A DNA stretch of 64,000 nt from Mycobacterium attenuatum (GTDB lineage: Bacteria; Actinomycetota; Actinomycetes; Mycobacteriales; Mycobacteriaceae): the NCBI RefSeq assembly GCF_900566085.1, contig NZ_UPHT01000095.1, positions 32,492-96,491 of the forward strand, written 5' to 3'. The translations under genes and the position numbers were made by a program. Positions 47,003 through 55,969 of the stretch are shown in pieces; positions within the stretch are counted from its first letter, which is position 1; the number at the start of each line of letters is the position of its first letter. Under the pieces are notes generated by a model, which worked only from the letters and a program-made list of their open reading frames with translations, did not search any database and was not told the origin of the DNA.

Positions 47003-48652
47003 GTGCGACATCACGACGGCGCCAACGAACGTCAGTGCCACGACCTCGCCACGCTGGGCGCTCTGCTGGACCGCAGGGCCGCCGAGCACCCTGATCGCGA
47101 CGCGCTTGCTTTCCCGACCGCGACCATCAGCTACGCCGAGCTGGCTGCGCGGGCGGATATGGTTGCCCGGGGGCTGCTGGCGCTGGGCGTGCAGGCGGGC
47201 GAGACCGTCGGTGTGCTGCTGCCCAACTGTCCCGATTCGATTGCGGTGTTGTTCGGGGCCATGAAGGTCGGTGCCGTGCCGGTGCCGGTGAGCACCCGGT
47301 TTCGCGATTACGAACTCACCGAGGTGATCTCGCACTCCCGGATGCGCATACTGTTCACCGATACGGCCCTGCTGCACACCCTGACGGCAACGACGCAAGC
47401 GGTGCTCCCCCCGCGACAGATCGTGGTGCTCGGCGCGGCCGAGTCGGCACCAGACGTCTTGTCCGAAGCAGGTTTTCACGCTGCCGCGGACCGCATCGGG
47501 TCCACTTCGGTGCGCCGACGTCAGGAGCTGGTTCAGCTGCACGACACCGCCATGGTGCTCTACACCTCGGGCACGTCCGCAAGCCCCAAAGGCGCGATGA
47601 TCAGCCACGAAGCGTTCGGCCGGGCGGCCGCGAGCACGGTGGATTCCCGGCTTTTTCTCACCGGGCAGGATCGGGTGTGGAACGCGCTTCCACTGTTCCA
47701 CGTGGGGGGCATCACCTTTACTATCGCCTGCATCTACGCCGGCTGCTGCTGTTGCCATGTGGGCTTGTTCCGCCCGGATACCGCCCTGGACCACTTGGAA
47801 GCCCAACGCTGCACCGTCGCCCTGCCCGGCTTCGAGACCATCTGGCTGCCCGTGCTCAACCAGCCCGACTTCGTGCGGCGGGACCTGTCCGCCCTTCGGC
47901 TCGTGCTGGCCGTGGGCGTGCCGGAACGTTTGCGCGACATGGCACGTCGGCTTCCCCATGTGGTGCAGGTGTCGTGTTTCGGCATGACCGAGTCCACCGG
48001 ATTTCTGGCGTTGAACCACCCGAGCGACACATTCGAACAGCGCATGACCACCGGCGGACACCCACTGCCCGGTATGCAGTGCCGGGTGGTGGACCCCCAG
48101 ACGGGCCATGATGTCGCGCCCGGCACCGAGGGCGAATTGCTGTTGCGCGGACCCAACTGCTTTACTGGCTACCTGCACGACCCAGAATTCACCGCCCGCT
48201 GCTTCGACAACGATGGCTGGTTTCACACCGGCGACGTGGCGGTCATGGACGACGACGGCCGGGTCACCTTCGTCAGCCGGCTCAAAGACATGCTCAAGGT
48301 GGGCGGCGAAAACGTCTCCGCGGCCGAGGTCGAGGGATTCCTGCTGCGTCATCCCGCGGTGCACATCGCCGCGGTCGTCGCCGCTCCCGACGACTATTAC
48401 GTCGAAGTCCCCGCCGCGTACCTGGAACTCAAACCCGGTGCCGCCGCGACCGAACAGGAAATCGTCGACTTCTGTCTGGGCAATATCGCCACCTACCGGG
48501 TGCCCCGGTACGTTCGGTTCGTCGACGAATGGCCGATGTCGGGAACCAAGATCAAGAAGTACATGCTGCGCGAGCGCATCCGAGAGGAACTGCGCGAAAA
48601 AGGAATCACCCGGGCGCCGAAACTGCTTCCGACACAGGAAATCCCGGGATGA
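47003..48652 (+). CDS. Fatty acid-CoA ligase-type AMP-binding enzyme
   Basis: This 549-residue protein starts at GTG 47003. It contains the AMP-binding P-loop YTSGTSASPKGAM, the FGMTESTG motif, WFHTGDVAVMDDDGRVTFVSRLKDM and a C-terminal domain with KIKKYMLRERI (catalytic Lys region). It matches the FadD/class I acyl-CoA synthetases, which turn carboxylic acids to acyl-AMP and then acyl-CoA. An unusual CCCCH run is present in the core. It is coupled with the P450 (ATGA at 48649) and faces the PKS unit, so it may supply the starter acid or activate the released chain. Confidence 0.9.
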   Translation: MRHHDGANERQCHDLATLGALLDRRAAEHPDRDALAFPTATISYAELAARADMVARGLLALGVQAGETVGVLLPNCPDSIAVLFGAMKVGAVPVPVSTRFRDYELTEVISHSRMRILFTDTALLHTLTATTQAVLPPRQIVVLGAAESAPDVLSEAGFHAAADRIGSTSVRRRQELVQLHDTAMVLYTSGTSASPKGAMISHEAFGRAAASTVDSRLFLTGQDRVWNALPLFHVGGITFTIACIYAGCCCCHVGLFRPDTALDHLEAQRCTVALPGFETIWLPVLNQPDFVRRDLSALRLVLAVGVPERLRDMARRLPHVVQVSCFGMTESTGFLALNHPSDTFEQRMTTGGHPLPGMQCRVVDPQTGHDVAPGTEGELLLRGPNCFTGYLHDPEFTARCFDNDGWFHTGDVAVMDDDGRVTFVSRLKDMLKVGGENVSAAEVEGFLLRHPAVHIAAVVAAPDDYYVEVPAAYLELKPGAAATEQEIVDFCLGNIATYRVPRYVRFVDEWPMSGTKIKKYMLRERIREELREKGITRAPKLLPTQEIPG

Positions 48653-49926
48653 GCGCCCGCAGCGATCTGTCAATGCTGCTGCGGCTCTACCGGTCCCGGC
48701 TGCGGCTCGCCGCCTCAGCCGCACTCGGTGACCCCGTCGCCGGGGTGCTGGGCGTGCCGCGAGGCGGCGACGGCTATGCACGATACGAACAGATACGTGC
48801 CCGAGGTGATCTGGTTCGCGGCAGCAGTGGGTTGTGCATGACCGCCTCGCATGCGGTGTGCAGCCACGTCCTGCGCAGTGAAAAGTTCCTGGCGGCACCG
48901 ACATCGGCGGTGCGGTTGAAGCTCAGGCCGCTGAACTGGCAACACGGCGGCATGTTGGTGCATCCGCTGGACGACTCGCTGGCATCGGCGAACCCGCCTG
49001 AGCACACCAGCCTCCGCAAAGTCGTGGCGCCGTGGTTTAGTCCGGAAGTCATCCGCGGCCACCGTGGCTTCATCGAAGACGTCGTCGCCGGTCAGCTGGA
49101 TCAGTTGGATCCCAGCGGACCGGTGGATCTGATCGATGAGTTCGCGATCCAGGTGCCCAGCAAAGTGATCTGCGCGCTGCTCGGCTTGTCCCCGCACGAC
49201 CACTTCCGGTTCGCGCGTTGGGGCATCGAATTCGGCGCAACGGTCGACGGGGCACGCGGGCTGCGTGACCGGCATCGTACCCAACTTCTGCTGGCCGAAA
49301 TGACCGACTACTTTGCCGCCGTCATCGCGCAACGGTCCCGGCATCCGGGCGACGACATGATCAGCACCATGGTCACCGCAGTGGCACAGGGACACATGAC
49401 CGAGGTGCAGCTGTTGGCGACCTGCCAGGCGCTGCTGATCGGCGGCTTCGTCACCACCTCCAACATCATCGGCAACGCAGTTGTCGCATTATCGGAAAAT
49501 CCAGACCAGCGCGAGGCGTTCACCGCGAACCTCGATCGTGCTGATCACGTGGTCGAGGAGACGTTACGACTGCAGGCGCCCGCCCAGTACAGCGTGCGCG
49601 TGGCCGGGGAGACCACCGTGCTGGTCGACCTGGAGCTGCGGGCGGGTACCCCGGTGGTCGCTCTGCTGGCCGCCGCCAACCGTGACCCAACGGTGTTTGT
49701 CGAGCCGAATAGATTCGACATCGGTAGACCCAACGCCCGCGATCACCTGTCCTTCGCCGCAGGTGTGCACTATTGCCTCGGAGCGAGTCTGGCCCGGATG
49801 GAGGGCGCCATTGCGCTACGAGCCCTCTACGAGCGCTTCCCCCGGCTTACCGCCGCAGGCGCAGTGGACTACGTCCCATCCCGCGTCATTCGCGGGCCCT
49901 TGCACCTGCCGGTCCGTTGCGGGTGA
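48649..49926 (+). CDS. Cytochrome P450
   Basis: This 425-residue enzyme starts at the ATG inside the ATGA overlap with the ligase. The K-helix ExxR is in VEETLRLQ and the heme thiolate is Cys376 in FAAGVHYCLGAS. The I-helix reads GGFVTTSN, where Val stands in the place of the acid of the common AGxDTT/AGxETT pattern; the Thr pair is kept. It is a soluble bacterial P450 that would take electrons from a ferredoxin, not encoded here. It may hydroxylate the PKS product. Confidence 0.92.
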   Translation: MSARSDLSMLLRLYRSRLRLAASAALGDPVAGVLGVPRGGDGYARYEQIRARGDLVRGSSGLCMTASHAVCSHVLRSEKFLAAPTSAVRLKLRPLNWQHGGMLVHPLDDSLASANPPEHTSLRKVVAPWFSPEVIRGHRGFIEDVVAGQLDQLDPSGPVDLIDEFAIQVPSKVICALLGLSPHDHFRFARWGIEFGATVDGARGLRDRHRTQLLLAEMTDYFAAVIAQRSRHPGDDMISTMVTAVAQGHMTEVQLLATCQALLIGGFVTTSNIIGNAVVALSENPDQREAFTANLDRADHVVEETLRLQAPAQYSVRVAGETTVLVDLELRAGTPVVALLAAANRDPTVFVEPNRFDIGRPNARDHLSFAAGVHYCLGASLARMEGAIALRALYERFPRLTAAGAVDYVPSRVIRGPLHLPVRCG

Positions 49927-50374
49927 CGAAAAGAAAGGCAGGCGCACCGGATTCGTACGTCGGTAGCCGCCCCTGAAAGCAGGATTGCCGTAACGATCAC
50001 CAGAACAATTCGAGCAGACCGGCAATGTCGACCGCGCATCTCTGAGCCTCGCGTCGAATCCGCGCTCTTTCGACGACCTCGCGCTGCTCACGGGGCGCTG
50101 GGGTCAGCGACTCACGCCAGCGCAACGGTGCAACGCGATCACTATCGCGTCGATGATCGGCTTGATCCGGCAGTGGTGGCGGGGGTTTGATTTCGCGAGC
50201 GCTGCAGCAGGTCGAAGCGGACCCGACCGCCCGGGCCACCCAACCCGGCATGCGCTGAGCTGCCGCACCCCGGACCAGTACGCTGCCCATGCAGACCCAC
50301 CGACCATCCACTGACCTGCGAATCAACCAAACCCGGAACCCCCACGGGACTTGGCATCGCTGGAGAGGTTCACC
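49927..50374. other. Intergenic region between P450 and sulfatase genes
   Basis: I see no supported gene in these 448 bases. A minus-strand frame (49997-50539) runs into the sulfatase gene and is a shadow there. The GGAGAGG site at 50359-50365 belongs to the downstream sulfatase. Confidence 0.5.
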
Positions 50375-51862
50375 ATGGCATCCGAAATGGTAGACGCAGC
50401 CGCACGTCCCAACATTCTGGTGATCTGGGGCGACGACGTCGGGATGTGGAACATCTCCGCCTACCACCGCGGGATGATGGGCGGCTCGACGCCCAACATC
50501 GACCGGATCGCCAACGAGGGCATGATCTTCATGGACCACTACGCGCAGGCATCCTGCACGGCGGGCCGGGCCGCCTTCATCACCGGGCAGTACCCGATCC
50601 GGGTGGGCTTATCCACGGTCGGTCTCCCGGGGTCGGATATCGGTCTGCAGAAGGAAGATCCAACACTGGCCGAGATGCTCAAACCATTGGGCTACACGAC
50701 CGGACAGTTCGGCAAGAACCACCTCGGTGACCGTGACGAGCACCTGCCGACCATGCACGGTTTCGACGAGTTCTTCGGGATCCTGTATCACCTCAACGCC
50801 GGCGAGTACGCCGAACAGTACGACTTTCCGACCAATCCGGAAATTGTGCAGAAATTCGGCTTCGGTCAGCGCGGTGCGTTGCACTGCTGGGCCAATCCCG
50901 ACGGGACCCAGCGTATCGAAGACACCGGACCGTACGGCCGCGAACGACAACGCACCCTCGACCGTGAATTCCTCACCGAGACAAAGCGATTCATCCGCGA
51001 CGCGGCGGCTGCTGAAACGCCTTTCTTCGTCTGGCACAACTCGACTCGGATGCACTATCGCACCAACCTGGCACCGGAGTACGACGGTAAGAGCGGCTAC
51101 GGCGTCTATGCCGATGGGATGATGGAGCTCGACGATCACGTGGGCGAACTGCTCGATCTGCTCGACGAACTCGGCATCGCCGACAACACCCTGGTGATGT
51201 GGTCCACCGACAACGGAGCCGCCTGCAACAGCTGGCCCGACGGCGGCAACCACCCCTTCGCGCGGGAGAAGGGCGTCGGCGGCTACGAGGGCGCGTTCCG
51301 GGTTCCGGCGCTGGTGCGCTGGCCCGGCGTGATCCCGGCCGGTGTCGCCACCGGGGAGTTCATGGCAATGGAGGACTGGATTCCTACCATCATGTCGATG
51401 CTGGGCCAGCCAGATCTCGCGGACGCGCTCAAGAAGGGCGCCACCATCGGCGGACACGAGTACCGCGTGCACCTCGACGGAGTGGACCAGACCGACCTGC
51501 TCACCGGCCGCGGCAAATCCAAACGCATGGAGTTCTACTACTTCACCGAGACATCGCTGCACGGATTACGTTACGGCGACTGGAAAGTACTGCTCAAGAC
51601 CCAGGACCGGTGGTTTAACGGCATCCAGCAGAAGCTCACCACCCCCTTGATCACCAACCTCAAGCTCGACCCGTTCGAGCGTTTCCACAAAGCGCGGGGA
51701 TTCGACGAGTGGCAGGAGAATCACGCCTGGCTCTACGGTCCCGCCGCGCTGCAAGTGATGCGGTTCCTGGCGACGTTGCACGAATTCCCGCCGCGGATGC
51801 GCAGTTTCGGCATCGACGTCGACGAGTTGTTGAACCAACTCAACCCGGCCCGACACCGATAG
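50375..51862 (+). CDS. Type I sulfatase (arylsulfatase)
   Basis: I chose ATG 50375, preceded by GGAGAGG (495 residues). The protein starts in the sulfatase fold with NILVIWGDDVGMW, where the Asp pair binds calcium. The formylglycine motif is CTAGR, with Cys61 to be oxidised by a formylglycine-generating enzyme encoded elsewhere. GKNHLGD and STDNGAACNSWPDGG also fit the family. It has no signal peptide, so it would act in the cytoplasm unless exported otherwise. It lies 19 bases before a second sulfatase gene. The natural substrate is unknown. Confidence 0.93.
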   Translation: MASEMVDAAARPNILVIWGDDVGMWNISAYHRGMMGGSTPNIDRIANEGMIFMDHYAQASCTAGRAAFITGQYPIRVGLSTVGLPGSDIGLQKEDPTLAEMLKPLGYTTGQFGKNHLGDRDEHLPTMHGFDEFFGILYHLNAGEYAEQYDFPTNPEIVQKFGFGQRGALHCWANPDGTQRIEDTGPYGRERQRTLDREFLTETKRFIRDAAAAETPFFVWHNSTRMHYRTNLAPEYDGKSGYGVYADGMMELDDHVGELLDLLDELGIADNTLVMWSTDNGAACNSWPDGGNHPFAREKGVGGYEGAFRVPALVRWPGVIPAGVATGEFMAMEDWIPTIMSMLGQPDLADALKKGATIGGHEYRVHLDGVDQTDLLTGRGKSKRMEFYYFTETSLHGLRYGDWKVLLKTQDRWFNGIQQKLTTPLITNLKLDPFERFHKARGFDEWQENHAWLYGPAALQVMRFLATLHEFPPRMRSFGIDVDELLNQLNPARHR

Positions 51863-51881
51863 CCGAAGCGAGGACAAAGTC

Positions 51882-54236
51882 ATGGCAATCACCGAATATC
51901 AGCCCGGTACAACGTTTCCCGGTGTGATCGGCCGCACGGCCGACGAGTCGACGCCGGCCTGGCCCGCCCTGAAGCGGCCTGCCGAGGGCGCGCCGAATGT
52001 GGTGTTCATCGTTCTCGACGACACCGGATACGGGCACCTGGGCTGCTTCGGCAGCCCGATCTCGACACCGAACATCGACGCGTTGGCCGCCGACGGCCTG
52101 CGGTATTCCAACATGCACACCACCGCCCTGTGCTCGCCGTCGCGCTCCTGCATCCTCAACGGCCGTAACCACCACTCCAACCACCTGGCGTGTCTGACCA
52201 ACGGGTCGACCGGGTTCCCCGGCTCCGACGGATACATACCGTTCGAGAACGGTTTCCTCTCCGAAATTCTGCGGGCCCAGGGTTACAACACCTACTGCGT
52301 CGGCAAGTGGCACCTGGCGCCGGAGGAAACGATGACCGCGGCCGGGCCCTACGACCGGTGGCCGCTGGGACGCGGGTTCGAGCGCTACTACGGCTTCCTG
52401 GGCGGCGACACCCACCAGTACTACCCGGATCTGGTACGAGACAACTCCCAAACCGAACCCGAAGCCACCCCGGAGCAGGGCTATCACCTCACGCCCGATC
52501 TGGTGAACAAAGCCAAGGCAATGATTGCCGACGCCAAGCAGGTCGCCCCGGACAAGCCCTTCTTCCTCTACTTCGCCCCCGGCGCGACACACTCACCCCA
52601 CCATGTGCCCAAACAGTGGGCCGACCGCTACGCCGGCAAGTTCGACGCCGGCTGGGAAGCCTACCGCCAGCGGGTGTTCACGCGACAGCGAGAACTCGGG
52701 CTCCTGCCGGCAACGGCCGAGCTGTCGGCCCCCGATCCCGATGTCGCGGACTGGGAGACACTGCCGGCCGACGAACGCCGGCTCTACGCCCGCATGATGG
52801 AGGTGTTCGCCGGCTTCCTCGAGCACACCGACCACTACATCGGCGAACTCGTGCAGTTCCTCAAAGACCTGCACGAATACGACAACACGGTGTTCATGCT
52901 GGTCTCTGACAACGGGGCCAGCGCCGAGGGCGGCCCCACCGGCTCGGTCACCGAGGTCCGCTTCTTCAACAACGTCGCCGATACCGTCGAGGAGGGACTG
53001 GCCCGCATCGACGAGATCGGCGGCCCCACGGTGTTCAACCACTTCCCGTGGGGCTGGACACACGCCGGCAACACCCCGTTTCGGCGGTGGAAGCGCGAGA
53101 CCTATCGCGGCGGCTCGAGCGACCCGTTGATCGTCACCTGGCCACGCGGTATTGCCGCGCGGGGCGAGGTGCGATCCCAATACACCCATCTGATCGACAT
53201 GGTCCCGACCGTGCTCGAGGCGCTGCGCATTGACCCACCGACATCGATCGGCGGTGTCACCCAGTCGCCGATCGAAGGGGTCAGCTTCGCGCACACCTTC
53301 GACGACGACGCCGCCCCCACCCGGCACCTCACCCAGTACTTCGAGATGCTGGGCCACCGCTCGATCTACCACGACGGGTGGCGCGCCGTATGTCCTTGGC
53401 CGGGAACGTCATTCGCCGAATCCGCTCACAAGTTCGGCGACGTTATCACCGCGGAGATGCTCAGCCAGCTCGATGAATCCGGGTGGGAGCTCTACCACGT
53501 CGCCCGGGATCCCGCCGAGACCACCAACCTGGCCGGGCAGGAGCGTGCGCGGCTGATCGCGATGATCACACTCTGGTACAGCGAAGCGGGAAGATACAAC
53601 GTGTTACCTATCGACAGCCGCGGCCTGGCCCGCGCTTTCGTCGAGCGTCCACAGATTGCCGCCGCGAACCGCACGCGATACGTGCTCTATGCAGGTACGC
53701 AGGCTATTCCCGCCGCCGCCGCACCGAAGGTCCTCAACCGGCCATACTCGATCAACGCCGAGGTTGAGCTCACCGAGGAATCATCGGGCGTCCTGCTGTC
53801 CATGGGCGGCAATGACGGGGGAATTACCTTGTACGTCAAGGACGGTCGGCTCTGTTATGCGCACAACTATGTCGCCAAAGAGATCTTCACGATTCGCTCG
53901 GCGCAACGGGTCCCGGCGGGGCGGCACTTCCTCAGCGTGGAATTCACCCCAACAGGTCCGGTGGACCTCAGGAACGGCAGAGGAACTCCGGGCGACGTGA
54001 CGCTGTTCGTCGACGGCGCCGCGGTCGGCCGTGGCGAATTTCCGGTGACCACGCCGCTGCGGCTGGCCCAGGGCGGAGCCATGTTGGTCGGCGCCAACAC
54101 CGGCTCCTCGGTAACCCCCGACTACGACCCGCCGTTTGCCTTCGACGGCCGAATCCACCGCGTGATCGTCGACGTCAGCGGCGAGCATGTCGAGGACTAT
54201 CAGGCGCAGATGAAGATCGCGCTCACCAAGCAGTAG
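51882..54236 (+). CDS. Large arylsulfatase with C-terminal beta domain
   Basis: This 784-residue sulfatase resembles the long mycobacterial arylsulfatases (AtsA/AtsD type, about 787 residues in M. tuberculosis). It has VVFIVLDDTGYGHLGCFG for metal binding, CSPSR with Cys84 as the formylglycine site, CVGKWHLAPEE, and VSDNGASAEGG. The last 180 residues form a separate beta-rich domain (KVLNRPYSINAEVEL, later VPAGRHFLSVEFTPTG). No signal peptide is seen. It shares a transcript with the shorter sulfatase. It may hydrolyse sulfate esters, for sulfur scavenging or on an envelope lipid. Confidence 0.93.
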   Translation: MAITEYQPGTTFPGVIGRTADESTPAWPALKRPAEGAPNVVFIVLDDTGYGHLGCFGSPISTPNIDALAADGLRYSNMHTTALCSPSRSCILNGRNHHSNHLACLTNGSTGFPGSDGYIPFENGFLSEILRAQGYNTYCVGKWHLAPEETMTAAGPYDRWPLGRGFERYYGFLGGDTHQYYPDLVRDNSQTEPEATPEQGYHLTPDLVNKAKAMIADAKQVAPDKPFFLYFAPGATHSPHHVPKQWADRYAGKFDAGWEAYRQRVFTRQRELGLLPATAELSAPDPDVADWETLPADERRLYARMMEVFAGFLEHTDHYIGELVQFLKDLHEYDNTVFMLVSDNGASAEGGPTGSVTEVRFFNNVADTVEEGLARIDEIGGPTVFNHFPWGWTHAGNTPFRRWKRETYRGGSSDPLIVTWPRGIAARGEVRSQYTHLIDMVPTVLEALRIDPPTSIGGVTQSPIEGVSFAHTFDDDAAPTRHLTQYFEMLGHRSIYHDGWRAVCPWPGTSFAESAHKFGDVITAEMLSQLDESGWELYHVARDPAETTNLAGQERARLIAMITLWYSEAGRYNVLPIDSRGLARAFVERPQIAAANRTRYVLYAGTQAIPAAAAPKVLNRPYSINAEVELTEESSGVLLSMGGNDGGITLYVKDGRLCYAHNYVAKEIFTIRSAQRVPAGRHFLSVEFTPTGPVDLRNGRGTPGDVTLFVDGAAVGRGEFPVTTPLRLAQGGAMLVGANTGSSVTPDYDPPFAFDGRIHRVIVDVSGEHVEDYQAQMKIALTKQ

Positions 54237-54324
54237 CTGCGTGGACAGCCGTCGTCCACCACGACGGTTCGGATGCCTTGACGACATCACCGTCAGAGGC
54301 GGAAAACCGCGCGCGAGGGCAGCT

Positions 54325-55572
54325 TCAGCTGAGCACCAAACTGGTGGAGTCATCGCCGCACACGGTCTGCGCCCAACCGGTTGGCAACATGGGCACGGGC
54401 ACGCCGTCACACCACGTGTGACCACTGAGCGTGGTCAGCCCCCCGGCCTGCGGGACGGTCCCGTTGGTGATGGTTCCGGCAAAGCCCACGGCCCCGCCCA
54501 ACTCAGCGGGTGAAACCACGCTGCCAGCAGTGGCAAGCGACCCGTCGGCACCAACAGCCGTAGCGGCAAACGACGCCGGCGCCAGCTCCAGCGCCACCGC
54601 CGTGCCCTTCAACGCGCCGACGCCCAGCGCGGCACCGCCGGACAGCGTCGTCGTCATCATCAAGTCAGTCACCAAGCCCGGACCGCCGACAAATCCCAGA
54701 TTCCCCAAGAACCACGCAATCACTAGTTTGCAGATATCCGCCATACCCACGATGCAAAGCCATCCGGCCTCAAGGAAGAACTCGAAAGGAATAATCGCCA
54801 AATTCACCATGAAGCAAAGGAATTGTTCGGCCATGGCGATATGTCCGGATAATAGCGCAATCAGTGCGAGCAGAACACATAACGGAATGAACAGCCATGC
54901 AAGAATAGTAGCCACTAACGATTCTTTGATGTAATGCAACACCCCAACGACGGCATCGATCCATATTTGGAGAATCTGCCAAATGGGAAATGGTGTGATG
55001 GTTATTTCAGTGACGTTTGCGAAGCCGGCGCCAGGTTTGATGATGGCTGGCGCCGGTGGGGTGTGTGGTGTCGAAGCAACCGCCGGCGAAGAAGTCGTCT
55101 CGTAGACATTCATGGTGGTGGCAGCCTGTATCCACATGCGCGCATAGTCGGCCTCGTTGAAAGCGATCGGTATCGCGTTGACACCAAAGAAGTTTGTCGC
55201 CAACAACACCGCATGCGTGGCGTGGTTGGCAGCCAACTCCCCCAGCGTGGGCATTGCAGCCAACGCTGCCTGGTACCCCGCCGCCGTGACCTCATGGACA
55301 GCAGCGACCTGTGCGCAATCGGCACTTTCCTGCATCACCCACGCCAGATAGGGCACATAGGCGTCGCCACAACATTCCGCGGCAGTTCCCCGCCAGGCCT
55401 CGGCCCGCAACGCCGTTACCACCGGGGCCAGTTCGTCTGCCACCGCGCCGTACTCGGCGCTCAACGATGACCACGCCTGGGCCGCGGCAATCAAGGACGC
55501 GGGCCCGGGTCCGGCGCTCAGCAGCGCCGAATGCACTTCCGGCGGGACCGCCATCCATATCGGCGCGCTCAC
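54325..55572 (-). CDS. PPE-family protein, PPE37-like
   Basis: I chose GTG 55572 (415 residues); GTG 55578 is possible, and neither has a strong ribosome site. The N-terminal PPE domain reads SAPIWMAVPPEVHSALLSAG and contains the PPE37-type stretches NHATHAVLLATNFFGVN and NEADYARMWIQAATTM. Unlike most PPE proteins, the middle (about 195-315) has several strongly hydrophobic segments (ATILAWLFIPLCVLLALIAL and FMVNLAIIPFEFFLEAGWL). The end, GFAGTITNGTVPQAGGLTTL, resembles that of PPE37. In M. tuberculosis PPE37 also lies between hisE and metH but, as I recall, on the opposite strand. That protein is linked to haem-iron use; the role here is inference. Confidence 0.85.
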   Translation of the reverse strand: MSAPIWMAVPPEVHSALLSAGPGPASLIAAAQAWSSLSAEYGAVADELAPVVTALRAEAWRGTAAECCGDAYVPYLAWVMQESADCAQVAAVHEVTAAGYQAALAAMPTLGELAANHATHAVLLATNFFGVNAIPIAFNEADYARMWIQAATTMNVYETTSSPAVASTPHTPPAPAIIKPGAGFANVTEITITPFPIWQILQIWIDAVVGVLHYIKESLVATILAWLFIPLCVLLALIALLSGHIAMAEQFLCFMVNLAIIPFEFFLEAGWLCIVGMADICKLVIAWFLGNLGFVGGPGLVTDLMMTTTLSGGAALGVGALKGTAVALELAPASFAATAVGADGSLATAGSVVSPAELGGAVGFAGTITNGTVPQAGGLTTLSGHTWCDGVPVPMLPTGWAQTVCGDDSTSLVLS

Positions 55573-55969
55573 CGGCACAACTTTTTCGTGTCAGTGCTCG
55601 CTGGCGGGCGATCCCGGCCGCGGGCACCCGGGCTCAACCCCGGCGGGCCCAGCAAAACCGCGGCGCCGATCCCGTCACCGCGGCCCGTCCACCGCGCCGA
55701 ACACAACCCCACTTCAAGCCCTTCAGCCACCCGCACCGCCGCTACCACCCATTGCCAAACCGGCCGCTTCGACTTTGTGCCGGAAAAATTCTGGTGAATT
55801 CAAGGAATTGTTTCGATTAACAATGTCGGGCGGTATCCACCGGTATACGGATTTCGACTGTCCCCCAATCGGCGGACACAGCGTGTCGTCGAACTGATAT
55901 CAGATCGATCGCGCCCAGCCCGCGGCGAAGAAATCCGCGATAGCCGGTCCGCCCTTACCGGTGGCCTAC
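55573..55969. other. Intergenic region between the PPE gene and metH
   Basis: These 397 bases hold no supported gene. They should carry the PPE promoter. AATTC-TGGT-GAATT at about 55787-55800 is a small inverted repeat in an AT-rich patch. No cobalamin riboswitch could be recognised near metH. Confidence 0.45.

Noticed and set aside
46880..48904. Long minus-strand N-terminal extension of the QW-repeat protein frame (1002 codons in total)
   Set aside because: It is antisense to the ligase and P450 genes, which have full motifs, and the QW-repeat protein has its own ATG at 46879.
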